A stretch of 64,000 nucleotides of DNA, taken from Hydractinia symbiolongicarpus. Taxonomy: Eukaryota > Cnidaria > Hydrozoa > Anthoathecata > Hydractiniidae. Where the stretch lies: assembly GCF_029227915.1 (NCBI RefSeq), contig NC_079882.1:12524001-12588000 (forward strand). The letters are read 5' to 3'. Positions 45,401 through 56,400 of this stretch are shown here, one piece after another. Under the pieces are notes generated by a model. That model was not told where the DNA came from. It ran no database searches and saw only the letters and a program-made list of their open reading frames with translations. Both the position numbers and the translations under genes were made by a program. Each line of letters opens with the position of its first letter. Within the stretch, counting starts at the first letter, position 1.

Positions 45401-48400
45401 TAGAGCTCCAGAAATCTTATTAGCCTCGCCAAAGTAAGTACTAGTTTACAACAAAACTTGACAACAAAAAAGGACGTGATAACAAAAATAGGGCACAATT
45501 TTAATAGTGAGTAGGTTATACCACCCTTTTCCGCAAAGTTTAAAATGAAAAATAATTATTTGGAAGAAAGTGTATTTCTAAGAGGGAATATTGTCCCTTG
45601 TCAATTTGAGTCCCTGAATAATAAAAACACTATTATATGTAAACGTTTTATAGATATACAAAAGGTGTTGACATGTGGTCTATGGGGTGTATCCTTGGAG
45701 AAATGTTGTTAGGTTTGTTTTTGTTTGCCTGTTGCTTCTATATTTTATGTGTTTTTATTTAATAAAACATAAATATGATTTACTCTAGGAAAACCCTTAT
45801 TTCCTGGAACGTCAACCTTAAATCAAATCGAAAGAATTATGTCAGTAATCCCTACTCCTTCAAGAAGTGGTAAGAATTGCTATTTTTAAGTTTCATTGTG
45901 AATTTTAGCTGATGTAGCTTAAGCAGATGCTTTATAGCCACTACAACCTTTTGTCTGTGGAACTCGTTATGTTGCCTTTCAGTACTAATAAAATTTACAA
46001 CTTAATTGTTTAAAAAAGCTTGCCACACTGTACTTCCTCGCTACATATAATTAGAAAATTTTAAAATATCCCAAAATGCGTTTGGAGTGTATGTGATTAA
46101 AACCCCTTTTTTTGGGCGCACATATGGCACTAGGAGGGGGTTGTAAGAAATGGAGTTAGTGCGATGCTCCTACATGGAAGAGGGCGCTGTTAAGTACCCG
46201 AAATAAAAGAGTAAAGAAATAACTTTCCACAGGTAGTTGAACAATTTAATGAAAAATTCTGGTATTTTGGTGAAATTTCTTTAAAAATTTCAAAAACTTT
46301 TAGCCATCAAAGGGTTAGATTTGTGCATTCTCTAATAGTTGTTAATATAGATAGCCAATTTTTATAGGGATATTCACCTATCTAATGCACTTTAGTTTTG
46401 ATGAAAATTTGCGTTTTGTTAGATATTGACAGCATCAAGTCTTCATACAGCACCTCTCTTCTCGACAAAACCACAATGCGTTCACGACGTAGTCTAAAAG
46501 ATCTACTTCCTGATGCTCCGTCCGATGGGTTAGACCTAATGATGAATCTCTTACAGTTTAATCCGGATAAAAGGTTTAGTGCAGAAGAAGCACTCACTCA
46601 TCCTTACTTAGCAAAATTTCATAACCCCTCTGAAGAATTAAGTTTGACGTACGACGTTGTTCCACCTGTAGACGACGACGTGCAGTTATCTGTGGCAGAA
46701 TACCGAACGAAATTATATGACGTAAGCTTTTTGTTTTGCTCTTCGATTTGTTGACTGTTTCTCCCTTTATTCGGCTATTCCGGAGAGCGCCTAATTGAAG
46801 TTTTGAGGCAGTTAAGAAAATCTGTTTATATTTAGAGTATTCTTCAAAAAAAATTGGACATTAGAAGGCAGCGTCGCACTTTACAAGAACTGGAAGCGAC
46901 TCCAGCAGGAAAGCAAGACGAGAAACCTCCAGTGGAAACTGTTGCAAAACAGGCAACTTCGTCGCCGAGCAGACAGACTCGTCCAACAAAATCAGCACCA
47001 ATTAATCATGCACGAAGGAGAGATGTCGCACACAACTCGCCAAATGTATGTTGTTGTATGCATGAGATGAAGTTTATTGCGACTAATTAAACTAGCTTTA
47101 TTTCCCGACTGATAGCTTTGTGGTAGAGCAGTCGCTTCTAGTGCGGAAGGTCATACGTTCCAATCACAGCGAAGTCATGCCAGACACTATAAAACTGTGA
47201 ATCTGTTGTTTCTGTTTAGAGTTCAACATAAGAATAGGATTGATATCTTATGGAGCTGTGCTTACACAACTTTTGATTCTCAATGGGAACTTTAAATACA
47301 CTAGGACCCCCCCCCCCTTTCTTAGGGCCATCATGAAGTGGCTATTCTGAGGTAAATTAATGGAAAATAATAATACCGTGTTTAACCATATTTTATAGCA
47401 TACGATATCAGCAGCAGATGCGGCAAAGAAAAGTCCACAGGTGAATAAAGCAAGACCTATCTCAGCACAATATGACAGAAAAGCTAATCACGATATTTTA
47501 ACTAGAAATAATCCCAATGATAAGTTGCACGTGACCAGTAACCAGATGGTAAGAGCAACCTCGTCCCTATTCCTCTAGTTTGCATGACCATCTGAGTGTT
47601 TTTAATGGAATGTTATAAAATACTGTCATCAGTTGTTAACGTAGATAGAAATGTTAAGAAAACAGAAATGTAAGGACGCAACTGGCAGATAATCAAGACG
47701 TTTTTTAACTTTGTTGATAATTTGTAAAAGGCCAAAATAATTAACCCGTTAAACTAAAAAACTATATCCTAGCTATGTAGCCAGAACTCTATTTCACTTT
47801 CTGAATTTCTGTAGTTTACCAAAAGAATAAATAGTTTGTATATGTGATAACTTCACATCCTTACATTTCGTGTTGCGTTGATTTTTTATCAATTCTGCGA
47901 AATTAGGTCCCGCTAAAAAATTATATTAATGAAAGTTTTGGGAACCTTTTTTTTAAATAGAAAAAATGTTTTATTTTAGAATTATGTTTTGGTACTTTTC
48001 TACTAAATAATTTTTTTTCTGTCCAAATGACTCCTGTTTTGTCACTCTTTTTCTACAGTATACTCATATCATCTCGAATTATACCCTATTTTATGCACCT
48101 TAACCCCTTTCTGTAACGTTTTAGCTACTTTTCTCTCTTATCCCGAACCTTTTTACCTCGAACAAATTTTGATGAAGAGAGAGTTCCTTGTATCATAATA
48201 ATTTATCTGTTCGTACGAAAATGTTAGTCAAATTCAGCTGCACCAATGCACACACATGGAAATGAAGACTAAGAATCTTTTACGGATAAACCAGCGTGTT
48301 TCTCGGCTGGTGAATTCTAATCTCACTTGCCATATTTTCAGGTTCCACAACAAAGACCTTCTGCATCAAACAAACCTGCCAGCGCTAGCCGTCCGGGAAG

Positions 48401-48512
48401 AAGACCTGCAAATAACAGCGCATCTGGATTGACGATGGCCAGTTACACGCAAAGTCATGCCACAGTTTCAAAGAGCACTCTTAATGCTGTACAAGGATTA
48501 TCTCTGAAATAA
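42489..48512 (+). CDS. MAPK15: Mitogen-activated protein kinase 15 (ERK7/ERK8), complete, 14 exons
   Basis: This is an atypical, autophosphorylating MAP kinase linked in other animals to ciliogenesis, secretion and autophagy. Exons 42489-42554, 43912-44010, 44162-44191, 44267-44357, 44562-44635, 44938-44994, 45185-45223, 45309-45433, 45654-45712, 45789-45869, 46423-46721, 46836-47045, 47399-47548 and 48342-48512 join in phase to 516 residues (human 544). The kinase domain has GKGAYGIV, the VAVKK lysine, HRDLKPSN, the ICDFG DFG motif and MAPK-specific TRWYRAPE. The activation loop reads T175-D176-Y177 instead of TEY. After the kinase domain comes the ERK7-specific [20 protein letters not shown] at 339-342 lies where human MAPK15 has its LC3-interacting motif. 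The C-terminus is basic, Ser/Pro/Arg-rich and probably disordered ([24 protein letters not shown]). Confidence 0.96.
43335..43435. repeat. Fold-back (~100 bp) in MAPK15 intron 1
   Basis: The arm TACTTTTAATTGGCTTTAAAGG pairs with downstream CCTTTTAAGCCAATCAAAAGTA, with about 45 bp between the arms. It is a likely MITE relic or hairpin. Confidence 0.65.
47110..47225 (+). repeat. tRNA-derived SINE-like sequence in MAPK15 intron 12
   Basis: An A-box-like TAGCTTTGTGGTAGAGCAG and, about 35 bp on, a B-box-like CATACGTTCCAATCAC resemble an internal Pol III promoter with an Asn/Ala-type tRNA head. A non-tRNA tail follows. A 12-C run (47307-47318) lies further downstream. Confidence 0.5.
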
Positions 48513-50600
48513 GTTGACGACGTTTCCGCAAACTTAACAATCCGATGTAAGAGATTACCTATGCTATGCTGTTATGTCAATATCTTAATTGACCCGAATT
48601 CTATATTAGATATAGGTCTAAACTACGTTATTATGTACTTATAATTTATAGACCGTAAAAACTTTGGGATTGGGTAATATGAAAAACAAATGGGTTGTTC
48701 CCTTTCGAAATGTATAGATAACATTCATTTAATGAATTTGTTCGTGTTCTTATGCAGAAATCTCATTTGTGGTTTTACCGTGGGTAGCTCCTCCTATTTT
48801 TATCTTTCTTTCTTGCCAGACGAATTAATTTTTTAACATTTATTACAAATGATTGAAGCGTTGCGATGCATTTATCTTAATATATATTTTGCGGTTTTTT
48901 TTATTCAGGGAAAGTGCGCGCACATTTTATTGTGGGAACTATTAATGATTTCTTTAACTGCCAGTGTTATGTTACTGTAAACTTAAAGGTAATAAAAGAT
49001 GCGCACAAATGCGCGCGAATAACAAAAATGGCGCGAATCTATGAATTTTTAGCGAAATTTATTGTTATGATTTTTAAGTTATTCTTTTTTGTATGTTTAT
49101 GTGAATAATAAAATAAATAATATATTGTGCGTTCAATTTTAAATTAATTTCAGATTTACAAATTATTCGAGTGACGACTCGCAAACCAAAAGTGTGCGCT
49201 AAATGACAGACCGAAATAAATATTTTATCTCATTTAACCATTATTACTCCAACATCCAATTCCTTAATGTCTAAATCAAACAACAAGTATTTAATGAAAA
49301 TTGATATCAGTGAGGCTGAAATGAAACCCATTCCTGCTTAACGGCCGTTTGACGTTTAGCGTATACATTTCGAGACGTAAGTTCTCCCTTCAGAAGTCAA
49401 AAAACATTAATGTATACAATCACCTTTTCAACGAATTTCAGAAAATTTAATTCCGATTTCATCATTCCGTTCTTTCAGACCATGCAGCTAAAGACGTAAA
49501 ACAAGCCTGTAATCTCAATTTGTTATTTGTAATGGTTTTTAGACATAAATTAATTGTTTTTGTAAATATGTTTAAATTGCAATGTGCTTTTTACGAAGAC
49601 GAACAACCGTTATTTATCAATATATTTTTCTGTTTATTTCTTCCTGCGCGAACTGCACGTTTATTGTGGTGTAGTATTGAATGTCGCCAATTTATGAATA
49701 ATCGTTTAGAGTCCAAGGTTTATGTTTACAAACTTTCATCTGATACATATAATAGAAGTGTTTCGTTTGGCCAACAACAAACTTGTATTCCTACGAACTT
49801 CCCCAATGAGTTACGTACTTCCACTTATGTGAGCATAGGGTTTTTTTAAACACAACTTAAATCGTTCGAGTAATAGAAAGTTACAATTTAGAATGATTCT
49901 TCGTAAATTTTTTCAACGCGATAGTTTGGGAATGTGCAAAAAAATTAAAGTGCGTTTATTCTGAGGGATAAAATAAAGTCAGAGCGACCAGCACTCGCTA
50001 GAATATTTTTAAAGAGAGAAAATAGCTAACGTATCAAGAAAAAAAAGTGTTTAAATTTTTATGGCTTTAACTAAATATACCACTAAATTTCTAGTAAATG
50101 GCAATTCATTTTATATTGACACGCAAGCAACCGTATGTTCTGTGCTATCCAAGAATGAAAAAACCCTTGATTTTGGGGCAATTTACAGCACCATCTTCCA
50201 GTTGAAATATGTAAAAAAAATGTTACATAACTTATATCTATCAACCACAAAGTTAACACTACCATAAATAAAACTTGATCTGGAACTGAAGTATAAATGG
50301 AACTTACATTAAAAACTAAAATTTTCGGCGGAAAAACTTTTGGACACAATTGTTTATTTCAGCTGAAAAATTTTCGGACAGATTTATAAAGTCAAAAAAT
50401 TTATGCGTAAATCTTTTGAACGAATTTTATCAAATTTCAAAATTAATTATTACAGGGAATTACACAAAGAGAAAGCTAGGAGCATTTATAGTGTTTCCAA
50501 AAAAATTGGGAAAACCAAAATTTCGGGCGGAAAAACTTCGGCAGACATAAATTTCGGACGGAAAGATTTTTGGACAACAAAAAATTCCAAAATTTTTTTT
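48513..50600. other. MAPK15 3' flank, no gene recognised
   Basis: AT-rich intergenic DNA. AATAAA-type signals occur around 49107-49118 and could end the MAPK15 transcript. A 109-codon frame at 49520-49849 has no recognisable motif. Around 50320-50580 phrases such as TTTCGGnCGGAAA repeat three to four times irregularly. Confidence 0.4.
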
Positions 50601-50614
50601 AATGTAACCGAATT

Positions 50615-50790
50615 AGCAACCTCGTCCTCTCATCTTGTATTTTTATTACAAGCTCGTGAGCTTGTATTAAAACGCAAATGTGTCCTACAAGAATGGAAAT
50701 TTTTGCCTCCCTGAGCACCGACACGGGAGTCGTCGTGTGTTCGAATCTCATCTTGGTAACTATTTCTACTTTTTTTTTCTTTTTTCTTTC
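50615..50790 (+). repeat. Possible tRNA-derived SINE fragment
   Basis: A B-box-like GTGTGTTCGAATCTCAT near 50736-50752 follows CTGAGCACCGACACGGGAGTCG, resembling a tRNA 3' half, and a T-rich run follows. The A box is not convincing. The antisense frame reads DEIRTHD, a peptide commonly produced by tRNA-type SINEs. Confidence 0.4.
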
Positions 50791-51226
50791 TTAAAAAGAT
50801 AAGACAAGTGTTCAAAACACTTGTTTAACTAACTAGTAAATAAAGGTGTTTCTACCAAACTTTTTAAAAGTGAATGTAGGCAGAATTAACTGAATTAATA
50901 AATTTCGCAAATTTTGGGGTTTGTGGGTTTGTGGTCTTTCTTCTTCCTGTCAGTCGGTTCACCCAAGACAGACCCATCTAAAATTAAAAGTTCGAGGAAT
51001 TTTCCGTTCAGGAAGGTCTCACAAATCAATTTTGAAAAATAAGTGTGTAACAAATATTATTGCGTATCTGAATAGTAAAATATGTCGTGTCTAACTTCGT
51101 AACAAAAATCCCAATTTGATAGACAGCTTTTTGTAAACTTTATTCGCGAGGTTGTTTGCGTATATCATACGTCTTGTTTTATTTAGGAATATGGTTTGTC
51201 CTCAGATTTCGTGACTGTTACAAACG

Positions 51227-52613
51227 TTTATTGAATTTCAGCGCCCGAAGGCGTAGGAAATTCTTTAAAACCGTCGTTTTTTTCTTTCGGAGCATTTTTT
51301 GAGAAAAAATTGACCCTGGGATTTCACGTTCAGGATAGTATTGGTATAACTGACAACTAACTAACCCTGTCCCAAATGGTCAATTGCGATGTCACAGATT
51401 TAAACTTTGTAACCAAGCTCCCTAAGTACTGGGGAGTCATCTAAATGACGTTTCAAGCCAAAATTGGTATTTGTTTTCGACAAATTTTGGCACAGTTAAA
51501 AAAAAAGTATGCTGAACATGATGGTGACATCAAAATTTTGATTTTTTGCCACCTTAAATGTCATTTTAGGCCAAAATTGTTCCAAAAGTTCAAACTAATT
51601 TATTTTCAACAAAATTTAGCTGAGTTAATAAATAAAGTATGCTGAACATGATGGTGACATCAAAATTTTGATTTCTTGTTACCTAAATGTCATTATAGGC
51701 GAAAATTGGTCCAAAAATTAAAACTACTTTATTTTTGACAAGAATTGGTACAGTTAACAAAAAAAGTATGCTGAACATCATGGTGACATCAAAATTTTGG
51801 TTTTTTGTCACCTTAAATGTCATTTTAGGCCAATATTGGTGCAAAAATTAAAACTACTTTTTTTCAGCAAAATTTGGCACAGTAAACAAACAAAGTATGC
51901 TGAACATGATATGGTGACATCAATATCATGTTTTTTTGTCACCTTAAATGTCATTTTATGCCAAAATTGGTCCAAAAATTAAAACTACTTTATTTTTGAC
52001 AAAAATTGGCAAAGTTAACAAAAAAAGTATGCTGAACATAATGGTGACATCAAAATTTTTATTTTTGTCACCTAAATGCCATTTTAGGCCAAAATTGGTC
52101 CGAAAATTAAAACCACTTCATTTTTGGCCAAATTTGGCACAGTTAACAAATAAAGTATGCTGGAAATGATGATGATAGAAAAGTTTGATTTTTTGTCACC
52201 TAAATGTCATTTCAGGCCAAAATTTGTCGAAAAATTAAAACTATTTTATTTTCGACAAAAATTGCACAGTTAATAAAAAAAGTATGCTGAAAATGTTGGT
52301 CACATCAAATTTTTGATTTTTTGTCAACTAAATGCCGTTTAAGACCATAAACGTCTCAACCGCAAGACTTTTAACCATGAATGATAGGCTGTATTTTTTG
52401 TTAGCAATTTCTTTTAAAATGTGAGTTTATTATGACATATTGCGTTTTGTTTGCGGTTGTTATAAGATATAATGTCACTTGTGTGCTTTATCTTCAGAGC
52501 TTCATGCACCAAACCTCTTTGAATGTTTGGCACGATAACACAACGAATTAGCAGGTTGTTATCAAATAATTTGGTAGCGAGCAGAAATTATTAGAGCCCC
52601 AGGGCTTCTTGTT
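51227..52613 (-). mobile_element. HINE-like element, copy 2, inverted
   Basis: This has the same head, hairpin end and array as 38007-38995 but in the opposite orientation and with seven ~128-bp units (GTATGCTG landmarks near 51507, 51638, 51766, 51894, 52027, 52154 and 52281). The plus-strand left end is TTTATTGAATTT followed by the GCGCCCGAAGGCG hairpin; the right end is GGGCTTCTTGTT. The two copies enclose MAPK15 as a 12.2-kb-spaced inverted pair. Small ORFs at 51445-52169 are array artefacts. Confidence 0.7.
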
Positions 52614-53447
52614 AGGGTTTGTGATGAAAGTTTCGTACTTTCCGGAGGTATTTCACTTGATTATATTAAAACGTATTCTCCTACTATCCGTAGCTTCATC
52701 AATATATAGTGCAGTATACATGACGAACAGCACGTTGTGTCTTACAATATTAAAAACAAAAGATTTTTAGTGATATTGGCATATCAACAAAAACGTACAG
52801 ACATACACATAAACCCTACCCTGATTAATAAATAAACGTTAATTTGGAAAATATCACATCAAATTCAGTCTCAGGCACTACACTGTCCGTATATAAAAAA
52901 ATTAAAAGTAAACCTGGAAACAAGGGTGCAATTACTTATAAAATTACATGAACTTGATACAAAAAACAGGTTAATTCTTAAGAATTCTATAGGATGCATT
53001 TAAAAGTTAACTTCCTGAACATAAAAACAAGACATCCATAGAAATTTCCTTTAGTTTATCGACTCTACTTAGTTTGTAAAATGTGTAAAAAGTGCAAAAA
53101 ATATATTGTAAAACTAGAAAAATATTGAGCATTTTACATACTGTAAACGTCAAACAAAACGTATTGCGTGTTCTCGCACAGTCGATACTGTTGTCGCTAA
53201 CCTGATAAGAAGTGAGACTCTCAACATGTTAAACGCATAAAAGCCATCGTTTTTCAAATCAAGTCGCACTAAATATAAAGATAAAAGAGATATGCGGGGT
53301 AAAACTTATGAAGGGGCAAAGTCGTCGCATTGAGACATTTTGTGCATAGAAAGGAATATCAAATTATGCGCTGTACGAGTTTAGCTTGCCAATCGCCTGG
53401 TGTAAGAATTTTATTACGTCTTCCAGTTCGTCATAACTGACACAAGA
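52614..53447. other. TM9SF4 3' flank, nothing recognised
   Basis: This must contain the 3' UTR of the minus-strand TM9SF4 gene. No repeat family or RNA gene is evident. Confidence 0.4.
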
Positions 53448-56400
53448 TTAATCAATCTTAACTGCAGAATATATTGTTCCTATGAACCAATATGTGGCGA
53501 AAAATCCTATGGTTCCAGTTATAATCCAGAATGAAAACATCATGATGAGAGAGTAGCCAAAATACACCATACCAGAAACGAAGCTTACAATTTCCAGCTA
53601 AAAAAGAATTTAAATAAATTTACAAAAATATGTTGCAAGGTGAGGGAGAAATTGGTAATAACAAAAAAGGAGGCTTTCGTCGGAAAGTTAATTTTCGTGA
53701 TTAAGAACCCAAATTTTGCAAAATTTTCATGTGTTTCGTGCTTTAAATAGACACTTCCCGAATACCGAAATCTCGTTTCTAGACAACATGAAAACGAGGC
53801 ATCCCTTGATAGCAACGCGTAGCGCCTTCACTTTTAAGTGCAAGATTGCCACTACTTGCACTTTCGTATTTAAAATATTGGCCATGGAGGCAGATGTTTT
53901 GAATTCATTGCTTGAAAATATCGATGCTGTCATTCCTATTGAGACAATTACAAGAATAGAAGAGGAAATATGGGGGAAAAATTTGTAGTTTTTACCTATA
54001 ATCACTATACGTGAAATTGAAGCGCATAGGAAGTCCAGTGGAAGGCATGGGGATCGATCAAAAAAACAACAGAGCGTGGAAGAAAGTTCAAAGAAGAACG
54101 ATATCTCTCTTCAAACAAAATATACACAAGAAGGGATGGTAATAAATTCATAGGTAAAGCAAAATGCAGAGCCAGCATGAAAAAACTGACACGGAATATC
54201 AATGTTTCTTTAAATAGTTCAAGAAGCAAAGTGTTCTTGCCCAGCTGGGGCAAGTGGCTACTGTAATCATGTTCCTGAAGAGCCAGCATGTACTAGTCAA
54301 CAAAGAAAATGGGGAGTCCCGGGAGATATGAACTTTTACAAAGCTCCTGTTATGTCAACAACTATTCAAAAATCTACAAAAAGGGAGCATTAATTCAACT
54401 TTGTATGATGCAAGAGTAAATATGGATCCTGCATAGTTCATTTCAAATTCATACGAGATGCAAAAAAGACTTGCATGGACAACAGAACAGGATTTGCACA
54501 TTGTATCCCCCCTGTTGACAGTCATGTATTCACTCTAGTTCTCCACTGTCTTACCAGTTGCCAGTTTTTGAGTTTAACTACAACATAGTTCACAATATAC
54601 AAAATAGTACAACAAATATAATAAACTTTATGCATTTGAATTCAACAGATCTTCCATACAAAGAAATTGATTTCACATCTACAATATAACCAGTTTGGAA
54701 ACCTTATACAAAGCGGAGATTCATTTTTTAAAACACTCAAACTGACAAAAGATCAAGCATTCAAAAAAGAGAAGTTAACAGTATCATAAAGTCAATGCCA
54801 GGAATGGTTCAAACTCAGGGAGAACAGAATAACTTTAAGTCTAGCACACAAAATTAAAATCAGGAAAAAAAACTTTGAAACATTGGTCTCTGCATTATCA
54901 AAAAAAGAAAAGGTTACTTCAAAATCAACCAAATATGCTATGCAACATGGTATACAACATGAACCTTTGGATAGGGAAAAGTATTTTAATTGTTTAAAGT
55001 TTCAACTGAGAAGAAATGTATTTATGCGAGAAACAGGCATTGTCATTCAGCCATCACTTTTCTGGCTGGCTGCAAGTCGAGATGGTGTTATTTGCGATAA
55101 CGATTACAGCAGCGAGCCTGAATTAATCAAAATCAAATGTACCTACACTAAAAGAAATGACACACCAGAGAAAATTTTTATGGATAAAACATTTTATGTA
55201 CAGAAGGATCAAAATGGAATTATAAATCTGCTTAAAATCACCCCTTCGGACATTATACACAAATTCAACTTGCCATCTGTTTATCACAGTTACAATATTG
55301 TGACTTTGTAGTATTCACATTCAAAGGTCTTATCATTGTACGAACACTGTTTTTCTGTGCAATCCAAAATACATCTTGTGTAACGATAAGCCTCGAAACC
55401 TTCTGGCATTGTATCCAGAATTTGTTCTTTGGAGGACCAAATTGGTATGGAACCCAAAGTGAAATACAAATAATTTGCTATGACATGATGTGGCGGGAGA
55501 TTGTTGACTTTGGTATGTCCATCAACCAACTAACATGTGACAAACTAAATCCATTCTTGAGCAATGTCATAAACATGAATAGCTGTTCTTTGCCACTCAT
55601 CTTTGGTATTGGACCTTTAATTTTGTTTGCAGTTTTACCTTCATAACTTCTCCGTCTAGTTGGCTCATAATAAAGAATTTTTTCACCTTTTTCTCCAGGA
55701 TCAACAAGATTAAACAGTTCTTTAAATTTATCAAGTTCGATTCCCACAGCATTTTTGAATTTTTCAATGTCTTTTGATAAGTTTGAGAAAGTGTACAGTC
55801 TTTGTTTTAACTGTTTTAATTCTTGTTCGAAATTTTCATTATGTTTAATGAATGTATTTATGTCTGCATTTATATTAACCAACTCATTTAACGTTTGAAT
55901 ATTGTTCAAAGTTTATGCAATTTCCACATACAAATACTTCTGCGCATTTTTTCATGTTGTTTTAATGTCTTCCCGTACAACAGGTTGATCATATGCTAAA
56001 AGTATATCTTCAGGTTGATCGTATACTGCATCACGCTCATATTTAATATTACTATAACACATGGGCGTTCAAGTGGTGGCTTACGTTTGGGTTTTGGTTC
56101 TCTTCTACAGTTTTGAATATGGATGAAATAGCACCTTCTACTAAGGATTTGCGACCTTTTCCACCAGCTGATATCTGTTATTTTGAAGTAAAATTCGCAA
56201 ACCACGGTTTTTTTGGTAATAATAAATGAACTAGTCAGTAGCCCGTCGAAAAATCCACGAGTTTGCCCGTCCTTTATATATTGCATTTCGTGTTTCCGTA
56301 ACAAAAAGACAAATAGACGCACCAACAGGCAGACAGAATACGGCTATTATTAAAGAGATTACTGACTCCCTTTCGTCTCACAGTTGACACTGCTTTGTTT

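Noticed and set aside
49520-49849. 109-codon ORF downstream of MAPK15
   Set aside because: There is no domain, no splice context and a composition typical of AT-rich non-coding DNA; it cannot be supported.
51445-52169. Several 60-73 codon ORFs with repeated LKCHFRPKL-type peptides
   Set aside because: They follow the ~128-bp tandem array of the HINE-like element.
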